Origin: Celeribacter indicus
Lineage (GTDB): Bacteria; Pseudomonadota; Alphaproteobacteria; Rhodobacterales; Rhodobacteraceae
DNA length: 64,000 nucleotides
Assembly: GCF_000819565.1 (NCBI RefSeq)
Contig: NZ_CP004393.1
Location: forward strand, 1,798,001 to 1,862,000
Direction: 5' to 3'
The notes under the pieces are model-generated. The model worked only from the letters and a program-made list of their open reading frames with translations, had not been told where the DNA came from and did no database searches. The position numbers were made by a program, and so were the translations under genes. This document shows, in pieces, positions 33,724 to 42,801 of the stretch (its first letter is position 1; each line of letters begins with the position of its first letter).

Positions 33724-35551
33724 GGCCAGCGCCGAACCCGGGCAATGGCGCACGAGCCGGGCTGAATATCAGCGCGGGATCATGGAGGCGATCTCGGACG
33801 CCTCGACCGAGACGGTGGTCATCATGTCCTCCGCCCAGGTCGGCAAGACCGAGGTGCTGAACAACGCCTGCGGCTATCACATCGATCAGGATCCCGCGCC
33901 GATCATGGTGGTGATGCCGACCGAGCGCGACGCGGAAACCTGGTCGAAGGACCGCTTCTCGCCGATGGCCCGCGACACGCCCTGTTTGCAGGGCAAGATC
34001 GCCGATCCGCGCTCGCGCGACGGCAACAACAAGATCCTGCACAAGCGCTTTCCGGGCGGGCATCTGACCATCGTGGGTGCGAACGCACCCTCGGGTCTGG
34101 CCAGCCGCCCGATCCGCCTGCTGCTTTGCGACGAGGTGGACCGCTACCCGTTCAGCGCGGGCGCCGAGGGTGATCCGGTCAACCTCGCCCGGAAACGCAC
34201 GGTGACTTTCTGGAACCGCAAGATCGTGCTGGTCTCGACGCCCACGAACAAGGGCACCAGCCGGATTGAGGCAGCCTTCGAAGAAAGCGACCAGCGCCGG
34301 TTCTGGGTGCCATGCCCGGACTGCGGGGCGGAACAGCTGCTGACCTGGACACAGGTGCGCTGGAGCAAGGGGCCCGAGGGCGACCACCGGCCCGAAACGG
34401 CGCGCTACCACTGCGCCGATTGCGATGCGGCTTGGCGGGACGAGACCCGCTGGGCGGCCGTCTCAAAAGGACATTGGGTGGCGGAGCAGCCCTTCGCGGG
34501 CGTGGCGGGCTTCCACCTGAACGAGATCTACTCGCCCTGGGTCAGACTGGAGGCGATGGTGCGGGCCTTCCTCTCGGCCCGCTCCGGCGGGGACGAGACG
34601 ATGAAGACCTTCGTTAATACGTCTCTGGGCGAGACCTGGGTCGAGACCGGGGAAGCCCCCGACTGGCAGCGGCTCTACGACCGGCGCGAGGCTTGGAAAC
34701 CGGGCACGGTGCCTGCCGGCGGGCTGTTCCTGACCGCCGGGGCCGATGTGCAGAAGGACCGGATCGAGGTCGATGTCTGGGCCTGGGGCCGCGGGTTGGA
34801 AAGCTGGCTCGTCGATCACGTCGTGATCGAGGGCGGGCCGGACCGGCATGACGCATGGTCGGAGCTGACCGCGCTGCTGGACAAGTCTTGGCCACATGAA
34901 CGCGGCGCGCATCTGCGCATCGCCCGGCTCGCCATCGATACGGGCTACGAGGCCCCGGCGGTCTATTCCTGGTCGCGGGCGCAAGGCTTCGCACAGGTCG
35001 CACCCGTGAAGGGCGTTGAGGGGTTCAACCGCTCGAGCCCGGTGGCGGGGCCGACGTTTGTCGATGCGACCGAGGGAGGCAAACGTCTGCGGCGCGGAGC
35101 TCGACTCTGGACCGTGGCTGTCTCAACCTTCAAAGCCGAGACCTACCGCTTCCTGCGGCTGGCGCGCCCCACCGAGGAAGAACGCGCCGAGGGCGCGGCC
35201 TTTCCGCCCGGCACGATCCACCTGCCGACATGGGTCGAAAGCGAGTGGCTGAAGCAGGTCGTGGCCGAACAGCTGGTGACCGTCCGCACCAAGCGCGGCT
35301 TCGCGAAACTCGAATGGCAGAAACTCCGTGAACGCAACGAGGCGCTGGATTGCAGGGTCTATGCCCGCGCCGCCGCCTGGATCGCGGGCGCGGACCGCTG
35401 GCCCGACGAGAAATGGCGTGACCTCGAGGATCAGCTCGGGGCTGCGCCTTACGGTGACACCGATCCCGCCGGTCAAATTCACCGGCCCGGACAGGCCCCA
35501 CAGGGCAAGCGCCGCTCCGACTGGCTTGGGCGGCGGGAAGGATGGTTTTGA
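33581..35551 (+). CDS. Terminase large subunit, GpA family
   Basis: 656 residues from ATG 33581 (33563 is also possible). It has Walker A-like AQVGKTE (85-91), Walker B LLLCDEVDRYP near residue 173 and a zinc-ribbon pair (VPCPDCGAEQ, YHCADCDAAW). The C-terminal nuclease region carries acidic residues (TAGADVQKDRIEVDVWAWG, then RLAIDTGYEAPAV). It is the motor and nuclease that packages DNA into lambda-type heads. Confidence 0.93.
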   Translation: MSNSKPSLTLTGSPILKRTVETALKVLRPPPELTISDWADQNRRLSSEASAEPGQWRTSRAEYQRGIMEAISDASTETVVIMSSAQVGKTEVLNNACGYHIDQDPAPIMVVMPTERDAETWSKDRFSPMARDTPCLQGKIADPRSRDGNNKILHKRFPGGHLTIVGANAPSGLASRPIRLLLCDEVDRYPFSAGAEGDPVNLARKRTVTFWNRKIVLVSTPTNKGTSRIEAAFEESDQRRFWVPCPDCGAEQLLTWTQVRWSKGPEGDHRPETARYHCADCDAAWRDETRWAAVSKGHWVAEQPFAGVAGFHLNEIYSPWVRLEAMVRAFLSARSGGDETMKTFVNTSLGETWVETGEAPDWQRLYDRREAWKPGTVPAGGLFLTAGADVQKDRIEVDVWAWGRGLESWLVDHVVIEGGPDRHDAWSELTALLDKSWPHERGAHLRIARLAIDTGYEAPAVYSWSRAQGFAQVAPVKGVEGFNRSSPVAGPTFVDATEGGKRLRRGARLWTVAVSTFKAETYRFLRLARPTEEERAEGAAFPPGTIHLPTWVESEWLKQVVAEQLVTVRTKRGFAKLEWQKLRERNEALDCRVYARAAAWIAGADRWPDEKWRDLEDQLGAAPYGDTDPAGQIHRPGQAPQGKRRSDWLGRREGWF

Positions 35552-35553
35552 AG

Positions 35554-35763
35554 ATGACCGACTGGACGGAAACCGAGCTCTCGGCGCTGCGCCGGGCCTA
35601 TGCCAGCGGCACGACCCGGGTCAGCTATGACGGCAAGTCAGTCGACTACGGCTCGGCCGAAGACCTGCTGGCCCGCGTCCGCACCATCGAACGCGCCATC
35701 GCTGGGACCGCACGGCCGCTGCCTGTGGCCGGGCTCGCGGGCTTCTCGCGCGGAGACCGATGA
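35554..35763 (+). CDS. gpW-like head-tail joining protein
   Basis: 69 residues (MTDWTETELSALRRAYASGT, then TRVSYDGKSVDYGSAEDLLA), the length and pattern of lambda gpW-like proteins that stabilise packaged heads. Its stop overlaps the portal start. Confidence 0.82.
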   Translation: MTDWTETELSALRRAYASGTTRVSYDGKSVDYGSAEDLLARVRTIERAIAGTARPLPVAGLAGFSRGDR

Positions 35764-37283
35764 TGTCGGCCAACTGGTTCGACTGGGCCATTGCCTCCGT
35801 CGCCCCTCGGGCCGCCGCGAGGCGCGTGCTGGCCCGTAAGGCCTTCGATACCCTCACACGGGGCTATGACGGGGCCGCGCGCGGGAGGCGGACGGAGGGC
35901 TGGCGGGCACCGGGATCCTCCGCCGATACCGAGATCGGCGTCGCGGGAGCGCTCTTGCGCGACCGGATGCGCGATCTGGTGCGAAACAACCCGCATGCGG
36001 CCAAGGCCGTGGCGGTGCTGGTGAACAACATCATCGGCGCAGGCATCATGCCGCGCGCCGCCAGCGGCGACGACAAGCTCGACCGGAGGGTCGATGCGCT
36101 GTTCGAACGCTGGACAGCCGACTGCGATGCCGACGGTCAGCTCGACTTCTACGGTCTGCAGACGCTGATCTGCCGCGAGATGGTCGAGGCGGGTGAGGTG
36201 CTGGTGCGCCGCCGCCTGCGGCGTGCGAGCGACGGCCTTCCGGTGCCGCTGCAATTGCAGGTGCTGGAGGCCGACTTCCTCGACGCCACGAAATCCGGCG
36301 TCCTTGGCGCGGGACGCCTCGTCCAGGGGATCGAGTTCGACCCGGTCGGCAAGCGTCGGGCCTACTGGCTGCACGCTGAGCATCCGGGCGACGCCTATGG
36401 CGCCTTGCAGAACGGTCTGCAGAGCCGCCCGGTCCCTGCGAGCGAGATCGCCCATGTCTACGAGAAGCAGCGCACGCAGGCGCGCGGCGTTCCCTGGGGC
36501 GCGCCGGTGATCCGGTCTTTGCGGGACCTCGACGACTATGAAGTGGCCGAACTGGTCCGAAAGAAGACCGAGGCCTGCGTCACCGCCATCGTCTTTGGCG
36601 ACGACGAGGCGCAGCAGGGCATCGCGCCCTCGGTGGTCGATGCCGACGGGAACCGGGTCGAGCAGTTCGAGCCCGGCCTGATCGCCTATGCCCGCGGCGG
36701 CAAGGACATCCGGTTCAACCAGCCCTCGGCCACCGGCGGATACGGCGAGTACAAGCGCGCGAGCCTGCACACGATCTCGGCCGGGTTCCGGGTGCCCTAT
36801 GAGTTGCTGACCGGGGACCTGTCCCAGGTCAACTACTCCTCGATCCGGGCGGGGCTCGTGGAGTTCCGCCGCCAGATCGACGCCTTGCAGTGGCAGCTAT
36901 TCATCCCGATGTTCTGCGCGCCGGTCTGGCGCTGGTTCACGGAAGCCGCTTGGGCGGCGGGCCAAATCCCGACACCCGATGTCCCGGTCGAATGGCAGCC
37001 GCCGAAGTTCGAGGCTGTCGATCCGCAGAAGGATGCGATGGCGGACCTTCTGGCGATCCGTTCGGGCACCATGACGCTGGCACAGGCCATCGCCCGGCAG
37101 GGCCGCAACCCCGACGCCGTGCTGGCGGAAATCGCCGCGACCAACGCGAAGCTCGACGACCTCGGGCTCGTGCTCGACAGCGATCCGCGCCGCGTTACCA
37201 AGACCGGCAGCGCGCAGGCGGGCGACCCGACAGCACCCGCCGATCCGGAAACCACACCGGCGCAGGCCGACCAACAGGACTGA
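35760..37283 (+). CDS. Portal protein, lambda family
   Basis: 507 residues. Lambda-portal features: LLRDRMRDLVRNNPHAAKAV, then NNIIGAGI, RREMV-like CREMVEAGEVLVRRRLRR, the ARGVPWGAPVIRSLRDLDDY segment, and PYELLTGDLSQVNYSSIRAG. It forms the dodecameric ring through which DNA passes. The Pro/Thr/Ala-rich C-terminus is disordered. Order terminase-gpW-portal-protease matches lambda-type heads. Confidence 0.93.
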   Translation: MMSANWFDWAIASVAPRAAARRVLARKAFDTLTRGYDGAARGRRTEGWRAPGSSADTEIGVAGALLRDRMRDLVRNNPHAAKAVAVLVNNIIGAGIMPRAASGDDKLDRRVDALFERWTADCDADGQLDFYGLQTLICREMVEAGEVLVRRRLRRASDGLPVPLQLQVLEADFLDATKSGVLGAGRLVQGIEFDPVGKRRAYWLHAEHPGDAYGALQNGLQSRPVPASEIAHVYEKQRTQARGVPWGAPVIRSLRDLDDYEVAELVRKKTEACVTAIVFGDDEAQQGIAPSVVDADGNRVEQFEPGLIAYARGGKDIRFNQPSATGGYGEYKRASLHTISAGFRVPYELLTGDLSQVNYSSIRAGLVEFRRQIDALQWQLFIPMFCAPVWRWFTEAAWAAGQIPTPDVPVEWQPPKFEAVDPQKDAMADLLAIRSGTMTLAQAIARQGRNPDAVLAEIAATNAKLDDLGLVLDSDPRRVTKTGSAQAGDPTAPADPETTPAQADQQD

Positions 37284-37287
37284 CCCC

Positions 37288-39303
37288 ATGGACACAATGA
37301 TCGAACTGCCGGCCCTGCGCCGGTCGGCGGAGCTTGCGCCAAACAGCGTCGACAACGACGCGCGCACCGTCGAGGTGATCTGGTCGGCAGGCGCCCGCGT
37401 TCGCCGCGCCAGCTTCTTCGGCGAACCCTATGACGAGGAGCTGAGCCTCGATCCCGCCCATGTCCGGCTCGAACGGCTGAACGCGGGCGCGCCCTTCCTG
37501 AAGGTCCATGAGATCGACACGCTCGACGCCGTCATCGGCTCGGTCGTGCCCGGTTCGGCCCGGATCGAGAACGGTTGCGGCATCGCGCAGGTGCGGATCA
37601 GCGAGCGTGCCGACGTCGAGCCGATCTGGCGCGACATCCAGGCCGGGCACATCCGGGCGGTCTCGATCGGCTACCAGGTCCACCGCTTCGACATCTCGAA
37701 ACCCGATGGCGGGCGAGAGCTTTGGCGGGCGGTCGACTGGACCCCGTTCGAGATCTCGGCCGTGCCGGTCGGCGCCGATCCCGCCGCGGGCTTCCGCGCC
37801 AAGGGCGAACATCACGACTGCGTCCTCCATCGCCGGGACGCTGAAACCAGCGAAGGAGCATCCCCCATGACCGACAAGACGACCCCGGCCGCCCCGGCCG
37901 ACGACACCCCCGACACGGCAGCGACCGAGGAGATCAAAATGCCCGACGACAAGACCGGCGCGGCCGAGACGCGCAGCCAGCCCAAGGCCCCCAAGCCTGA
38001 GGCCCCGGATACCGAAGCCATCGCGACCCGTGCCCGCGAGGCCGAGCGCGACCGCGTTTCCACGATCTATGATCTGGCCGGGCGGCTGAACCTCGAGCGC
38101 AGCTTCGCCGAGGATCTGGTGAAACGCGGCGTCAGCGTCGACGAGTCCCGCCGCCTGATCCTCGATCAGGTCGCCGCGAAGTCCGACGAGACCCGGACCT
38201 TCCCGCATGTCTCCGTGCCCCTCGGCGGCCGCGACGAGCGCATCACCCGTCGCGATGCGGTCGCCAACGCGCTCCTGCACCGCTACAGCCCCACGCTGTT
38301 CCCGCTGGAGGATGCGGCCCGCCAATATCGCGGCATGACGCTGCTGGAACTCGCCCGCGAAAGCCTCGGTAACTCCGGGGTCAACACGCGCGGCCTCTCG
38401 CGCGACGAGGTGGCAACGCGCGCGCTGCACTCGACCTCGGACTTCCCCGAGATCCTCTCGGCGGTCACCAACAAGACCCTGCGGCAGGCCTATGACGCCT
38501 ATCCCCGGACCTTCTCGCTCTTCTGCCGCCAGGTGCTGGCTACCGACTTCAAGTCGATGCACCGTGTCCAGCTCGGCGAGGCGCCGCAGCTTCTGGAAGT
38601 GGGCGAGAGCGGCGAGTTCAAGCGCGGCTCGCTCGGCGAGAGCAAGGAGAGCTACAAGGTCAAGACCTATGGCCGCGTCGTCGCGATCACCCGCCAGGTG
38701 CTGATCAACGACGATCTCGACGCCTTCACGCGTATCCCGGCGATGTACGGCAACTCGATCGCCCAGCTGGAGTCGGACGTGGTCTGGGGCATCATCACCG
38801 CCAACCCGGCGATGGCCGACGGGACGGCGCTGTTCCACGCCAACCACAAGAACCTCGCCGGGACCGGCGCGGCGCTGGCCGTCGATGCGGTGGGCGCGGC
38901 CCGTGCCGCGATGGCGCTGCAGACCGGGCTCGACAAGAAGACGGTGCTGAACATCCGTCCTGCCTTCCTGATCGTGCCCGCCGCGCTGGAACTGAAGGCT
39001 GAGCAGCTGGTCGCGCAGAACCTCGTCCCCGCCGCGACCTCCAGCGTGGTGCCGCAGTCGATCCGGACGCTCTCGCCGATCAGCGAGCCGCGCCTCGATG
39101 CCGCCAGCGCCACCGCTTGGTATCTCGCGGCCAGCCCGAACCAGATCGACACCATCGAGTACGCCTATCTCGAGGGGCAGCAGGGCGCCTATATCGAGAC
39201 GCGCAACGGCTTTGACGTCGACGGCGTCGAGATTAAGTGCCGCCTCGACTTCGGCGCCAAGGCCATCGACTGGCGCGGCCTCTACAAGAACCCGGGCGCG
39301 TAA
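37288..39303 (+). CDS. Prohead protease-major capsid protein fusion
   Basis: 671 residues. Residues 1-180 are an HK97-type prohead protease (VEVIWSAGARVRRASFFGEP, then GAPFLKVHEID with the likely catalytic His, VRAVSIGYQV-like HIRAVSIGYQVHRF with the catalytic Ser). An acidic, Pro/Ala/Thr-rich linker with scaffold-like helices follows (about 200-300). The rest is a major capsid protein (NALLHRYSPTLFPLEDAARQ, then YPRTFSLFCRQVLATDFKSM). Autocleavage would release mature capsid. A terminator at 39332 follows. Confidence 0.92.
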   Translation: MDTMIELPALRRSAELAPNSVDNDARTVEVIWSAGARVRRASFFGEPYDEELSLDPAHVRLERLNAGAPFLKVHEIDTLDAVIGSVVPGSARIENGCGIAQVRISERADVEPIWRDIQAGHIRAVSIGYQVHRFDISKPDGGRELWRAVDWTPFEISAVPVGADPAAGFRAKGEHHDCVLHRRDAETSEGASPMTDKTTPAAPADDTPDTAATEEIKMPDDKTGAAETRSQPKAPKPEAPDTEAIATRAREAERDRVSTIYDLAGRLNLERSFAEDLVKRGVSVDESRRLILDQVAAKSDETRTFPHVSVPLGGRDERITRRDAVANALLHRYSPTLFPLEDAARQYRGMTLLELARESLGNSGVNTRGLSRDEVATRALHSTSDFPEILSAVTNKTLRQAYDAYPRTFSLFCRQVLATDFKSMHRVQLGEAPQLLEVGESGEFKRGSLGESKESYKVKTYGRVVAITRQVLINDDLDAFTRIPAMYGNSIAQLESDVVWGIITANPAMADGTALFHANHKNLAGTGAALAVDAVGAARAAMALQTGLDKKTVLNIRPAFLIVPAALELKAEQLVAQNLVPAATSSVVPQSIRTLSPISEPRLDAASATAWYLAASPNQIDTIEYAYLEGQQGAYIETRNGFDVDGVEIKCRLDFGAKAIDWRGLYKNPGA

Positions 39304-39331
39304 GGCGCACCCATCCTGAACCCTGACACAC

Positions 39332-39362
39332 GGGCGGTCCAATCGGGCCGCCCTTCGTTTTT
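39332..39362 (+). terminator. Rho-independent terminator after the capsid gene
   Basis: GGGCGGTCC pairs with GGGCCGCCC (one T-G pair) around AATC, followed by TTCGTTTTT. It lies 28 bp after the capsid stop, where it may lower expression of the tail genes relative to the head genes. Confidence 0.7.
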
Positions 39363-39379
39363 CCGAGAGGACCCCCATA

Positions 39380-39715
39380 ATGAAAAACTTCGTCCAGCCC
39401 GGCAACACCATCACCCTGACCGCGCCATATGCCGTCGCCTCCGGCGATGGCCTGCTCGTCGGTTCCATCTTCGGAGTGGCCGCAGGCACCGCCGCCCTCG
39501 GCGAGAGCGTCGAGACCGCGCTCACCGGCATCTTCGACATCACCAAGATCGGCTCGCAGTCCTGGACGGCCGGCGCGAAGATCTACTGGGACGACACCAA
39601 CAAGCGCACCACCAACGTGGCCACCTCGAACACGCTGATCGGCGTCGCCATCGAGGCAGTCGCGGGCGGGGCCGGAGACACCATCGGTCGGGTGCGGCTC
39701 AACGGCAGCTTCTGA
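39380..39715 (+). CDS. DUF2190 capsid decoration protein
   Basis: 111 residues. The DUF2190 pattern is clear: FVQPGNTITLTAPYAVASGD, then LVGSIFGVAAGTAALGESVE and AKIYWDDTNKRTT. These small beta proteins decorate and stabilise capsids. It directly follows the capsid gene and overlaps the next gene by one base. Confidence 0.87.
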   Translation: MKNFVQPGNTITLTAPYAVASGDGLLVGSIFGVAAGTAALGESVETALTGIFDITKIGSQSWTAGAKIYWDDTNKRTTNVATSNTLIGVAIEAVAGGAGDTIGRVRLNGSF

Positions 39716-40026
39716 TGAGCGCTTTCGCCGCCGCCGTTGGCGCGCTATTTGCCGATCCGAACATCGGCCGGGATGCGGTCTACATCGCTGACGGCGGCGC
39801 GCCCGTTATGGTGCGCGTCGTCGCCCGGCGCGCGGATGCCGTCACCGACTTCGGCGATGCGCGTCTTTGGTCCGAGACCACGCGGATCGACCTGCGAGTC
39901 GCCGAGGTGGCGAACCCGCGCCCCGGCGACCGGATCGAGATCGAGGGCGATGCCTTCCTCATTCAGGGCGAGCCCGTCCGCGACCGCGAGCAGCTCGTCT
40001 GGACCGTCGATCTGAGGCCTGCGTGA
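39715..40026 (+). CDS. Head-tail joining protein, gpFII-like
   Basis: 103 residues, strand-rich (DAVYIADGGAPVMVRVVARR, then RIDLRVAEVANPRPGDRIEI). Length and position fit head-tail attachment proteins of lambda-like phages. Its stop overlaps the GTG of the next gene. Confidence 0.75.
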   Translation: MSAFAAAVGALFADPNIGRDAVYIADGGAPVMVRVVARRADAVTDFGDARLWSETTRIDLRVAEVANPRPGDRIEIEGDAFLIQGEPVRDREQLVWTVDLRPA

Positions 40027-40655
40027 AACTGAAGCTCGACATCGATCCCGACATTGTCGCGATGATGCAGGCCGAGGTGGCGGCGGGAGAACGTGCCGTG
40101 ACCGCCGCCATGCGCGAGGCCGGGACCGGGCTGAAGGCCGCGTGGCGCTTGCAGGTCACCGGCGCAGGGCTTGGCACACGGCTCGCCAACACGATCCGCA
40201 GCCAGACGTTTCCGAAGTCTTGCGAGAGCCTCGACGCTGCCGCGCTGGTCTGGTCGCAAGCGCCGGTCATCGTCGGCGCCCACGATACCGGGCCGCTGAT
40301 CCGCTCGAAGAACGGGTTCTGGCTGGCGATCCCGTTGCCTGCGGCGGGAAAGTCCCTGCGCGGCGGCCGGATCACCCCCGGCGAGTGGGAACGGCGACGC
40401 AGGTTGCGCCTGCGCTTCGTCTATCGCCGGACGGGCCCGAGCCTGCTGGTGGCCGAAGGACGGCTGAACACCAAAGGCCAAGCGGTCGTGTCGCGATCAA
40501 AGACCGGGCGCGGCAAGGTCACCGCGCCGATCTTCCTGCTGGTGCCGCAGGTGAAGCTGCCGAAGCGGCTCGAGCTCGCGCGGGATGCAGACCGGGCGCT
40601 GGACAGCGTGCCGGGGCTGATCGTGACGAATTGGGTAGAGGGGCAGCTGACTTGA
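40023..40655 (+). CDS. DUF6441 tail-completion protein
   Basis: 210 residues from a GTG start (GTGA overlap). It begins MKLKLDIDPDIVAMMQAEVA, with the later GFWLAIPLPAAGKSLRGGRI and LLVAEGRLNTKGQAVV segments of DUF6441. It occupies the place of a minor tail or tail-completion protein. No other domain is visible. Confidence 0.78.
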   Translation: MKLKLDIDPDIVAMMQAEVAAGERAVTAAMREAGTGLKAAWRLQVTGAGLGTRLANTIRSQTFPKSCESLDAAALVWSQAPVIVGAHDTGPLIRSKNGFWLAIPLPAAGKSLRGGRITPGEWERRRRLRLRFVYRRTGPSLLVAEGRLNTKGQAVVSRSKTGRGKVTAPIFLLVPQVKLPKRLELARDADRALDSVPGLIVTNWVEGQLT

Positions 40656-41341
40656 TGGCTCTCATGCGCGAGCTTGAGATTTTGCGTTGCCCGCGCCACA
40701 ACGGGCGCGTTCTTAACCCTGCGATATCTGATGTGCAGGTCAACAAGAGTTCAATAATGGAACCCATCGTGCCTGTAAAATGCCCTGACTGCGGTTACTT
40801 GTATGTCCCGGATCATCCCGAAGACATTGTGCGTCATGCCGAAGTTCACGAAGAAGTCACTTCACCGGATCGCCCAAATCCTGATTCAAGACTCGCTGGC
40901 TTAGTGAACCCCACAAGTGGACTGATTATCTTTCAGAGATCTGACCAAAACTTTCTCCACGAAAAACTCTACGGCATCGCACGCCGCTTCAAACGTGAGA
41001 TGGGATACGATCAAGCTGACTGGGCTCCATTGGGGTATCAAGTTCCCGCCGGTGCAATTGGTGCGATATTCTCAGATGATGAAGGCCGTGCATTGGGTGG
41101 CGCAGGGATCTATACAGAAACTCCCTACCGGGACGTATCTCATATGATCGGTTGGATTTGGATCGCACCCGACTTTCGCCGTAAGGGTGTTCTTGCCCGC
41201 GCTTTACCCGACCTCGCGATGCGCTTTCCGGGGGCACTCCTTCAGTTTCCTTACAGTGAGGCAATGGAGCGCTTCGCGGCCGCCTCTCCTTTCATCAGCC
41301 ATAACGGTGGCCCGCTCTATTTGACGGCGCCGAATTCGTAG
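40655..41341 (+). CDS. GNAT-like acetyltransferase with N-terminal zinc finger, probable moron gene
   Basis: 228 residues from ATG 40655 (TGATG junction); ATG 40757 is also possible. KCPDCGYLYVPDHPEDIVRH followed by AEVH forms a C2H2 finger like the one before GNAT domains in ECO1-type acetyltransferases. The C-terminal part (GWIWIAPDFRRKGVLARALP) has the acetyl-CoA-binding Arg/Gly loop of GNAT folds. The gene is visibly lower in GC than its neighbours and has no structural counterpart at this place in related tails, so it is likely acquired cargo. A substrate cannot be named. Confidence 0.65.
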   Translation: MALMRELEILRCPRHNGRVLNPAISDVQVNKSSIMEPIVPVKCPDCGYLYVPDHPEDIVRHAEVHEEVTSPDRPNPDSRLAGLVNPTSGLIIFQRSDQNFLHEKLYGIARRFKREMGYDQADWAPLGYQVPAGAIGAIFSDDEGRALGGAGIYTETPYRDVSHMIGWIWIAPDFRRKGVLARALPDLAMRFPGALLQFPYSEAMERFAAASPFISHNGGPLYLTAPNS

Positions 41342-41418
41342 GCGGCTGAACGGCACCGCAATGCAAATCCGGCGCATGACTGTCAGAATTTGAAACGAAT
41401 CCCTCATCCGGTTGGAAG

Positions 41419-41838
41419 ATGCCCACCCAACGCGAAACCATCCTCACCGCGCTGCACGCGCGGCTCTCAACGCTGCCCGCGACCGCCCTGCGCGGTGAGG
41501 TGTTGCCCGAGCGCGTCCCAGCCAATGGCCTGCTGATCCTGCGCGACGGCGAGCCGGGCGAGCCCGAGGTGACGCTCTCGCCGCTCGCCTACCACTACCA
41601 GCACCGGGTCGAGATCGAGGCGGTCGTGCAGGGCGCCGCCCGTGACGCCGCCTTCGACACGTTGACCGCCAGCATCGGCGCGGCGCTCGCCGCCGACCGG
41701 ACGCTGGGCGGGCTCTGCGACTGGGTCGAGGCGGAAGCGCCGAGGCCGGTCGATCTGCCGGTCGAGGGAGCGGCCAGCCTGAAGGCCGCCGTGATCCCGG
41801 TGGTGCTGCACTATTCCACGGCCGACCCGCTGGCCTGA
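41419..41838 (+). CDS. Tail terminator protein
   Basis: 139 residues (QRETILTALHARLSTLPATA, then GLLILRDGEPGEPEVTLSPL and HRVEIEAVVQGAARDAAFDT). This is the pattern of GTA gp8/lambda gpU-like tail terminators that cap tail polymerisation. It is directly followed by the tail tube gene. Confidence 0.78.
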   Translation: MPTQRETILTALHARLSTLPATALRGEVLPERVPANGLLILRDGEPGEPEVTLSPLAYHYQHRVEIEAVVQGAARDAAFDTLTASIGAALAADRTLGGLCDWVEAEAPRPVDLPVEGAASLKAAVIPVVLHYSTADPLA

Positions 41839-41862
41839 CCCAAACGACAACAGGAGATCACC

Positions 41863-42801
41863 ATGGCACGAGCCCAGGGGGCGCGGGCGCAGATGGCGCT
41901 TGCGTTCGAGACGACCTATGGCACGCCGCCCGTGGGCGGCTTCACGAAGATGCCCTTTGCCAGCACCACGCTCGGGGCGGAGCAGCCGCTGCTGAACTCG
42001 GAGCTGTTGGGCTACGGCCGCGATCCGCTGGCGCCGATCAAGGATGCGGTGACGGCCGACGGCGACGTCGTCGTGCCGCTCGACGCGGAGGCCTTCGGTT
42101 TCTGGCTGAAGGCGGCCTTCGGTGCGCCGACCACGACCGGCACTGGTCCGTGGACGCACGAGTTCCAGTCCGGGGCCTGGACGCTGCCGAGCCTCTCCAT
42201 CGAGACCGGCATGCCCGAGGTGCCGCGCTACGCCATGTATTCCGGCTGCGTCCTCGACCAGATCACCTGGCAGATGCAGCGGTCTGGCCTGCTGACCGCG
42301 ACCGCCCGGCTGGTGGCGCAGGGTGAGACGGTGGGCACAACGACCAGCGCCGGGACACCCGCCGCGTTGGAACTGAAGCGCTTCGGCCATTTCAACGGGT
42401 CGATCACGCGGAACGGCTCGGCGCTCGGCAATGTGGTCTCTGCCGACATCACCTATGCCAACAACCTCGACCGCATCGAGACGATCCGTTCGGACGGCCG
42501 CATCGATGGCGCGGACCCGTCCATCGCGGCGCTGACGGGCTCCATCGAGGTCCGTTTCGCCGACAGCACGTTGGTGACGCAGGCGATCAATGGCGATCCC
42601 TGCGAGCTCGAGTTCGCCTACGTCCTGCCGTCGGGCGAGAGCTTCACCTTCACCGTGCACGCCGTCTACCTGCCACGCCCGCGCATCGAGATTTCCGGGC
42701 CGCAAGGGGTGCAGGCCACCTTCGACTGGCAGGCCGCCCGCGACAGCGTGCTCGGCCGGATGTGCACTGCCACCCTTGTGAACGATGTGGAGACTTATTG
42801 A
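41863..42801 (+). CDS. Major tail tube protein
   Basis: 312 residues with a good AGGAGA site. Features of phage tail tube proteins: ARAQMALAFETTYGTPPVGG, then LDAEAFGFWLKAAFGAPTTT and FEFAY-like CELEFAYVLPSGESFTFTVH. It polymerises into the tail tube. It overlaps the next gene (TGATG). Confidence 0.87.
   Translation: MARAQGARAQMALAFETTYGTPPVGGFTKMPFASTTLGAEQPLLNSELLGYGRDPLAPIKDAVTADGDVVVPLDAEAFGFWLKAAFGAPTTTGTGPWTHEFQSGAWTLPSLSIETGMPEVPRYAMYSGCVLDQITWQMQRSGLLTATARLVAQGETVGTTTSAGTPAALELKRFGHFNGSITRNGSALGNVVSADITYANNLDRIETIRSDGRIDGADPSIAALTGSIEVRFADSTLVTQAINGDPCELEFAYVLPSGESFTFTVHAVYLPRPRIEISGPQGVQATFDWQAARDSVLGRMCTATLVNDVETY

Noticed and set aside
37195..39546. Long minus-strand frame (783 codons) under the portal and capsid genes
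   Set aside because: It is a GC-rich shadow: no family features, Arg/Asp/Gly/Val-rich, and fully covered by well-supported plus-strand genes. Similar shadows at 43597-45831, 50937-52724 and 23178-24818 were dropped for the same reason.
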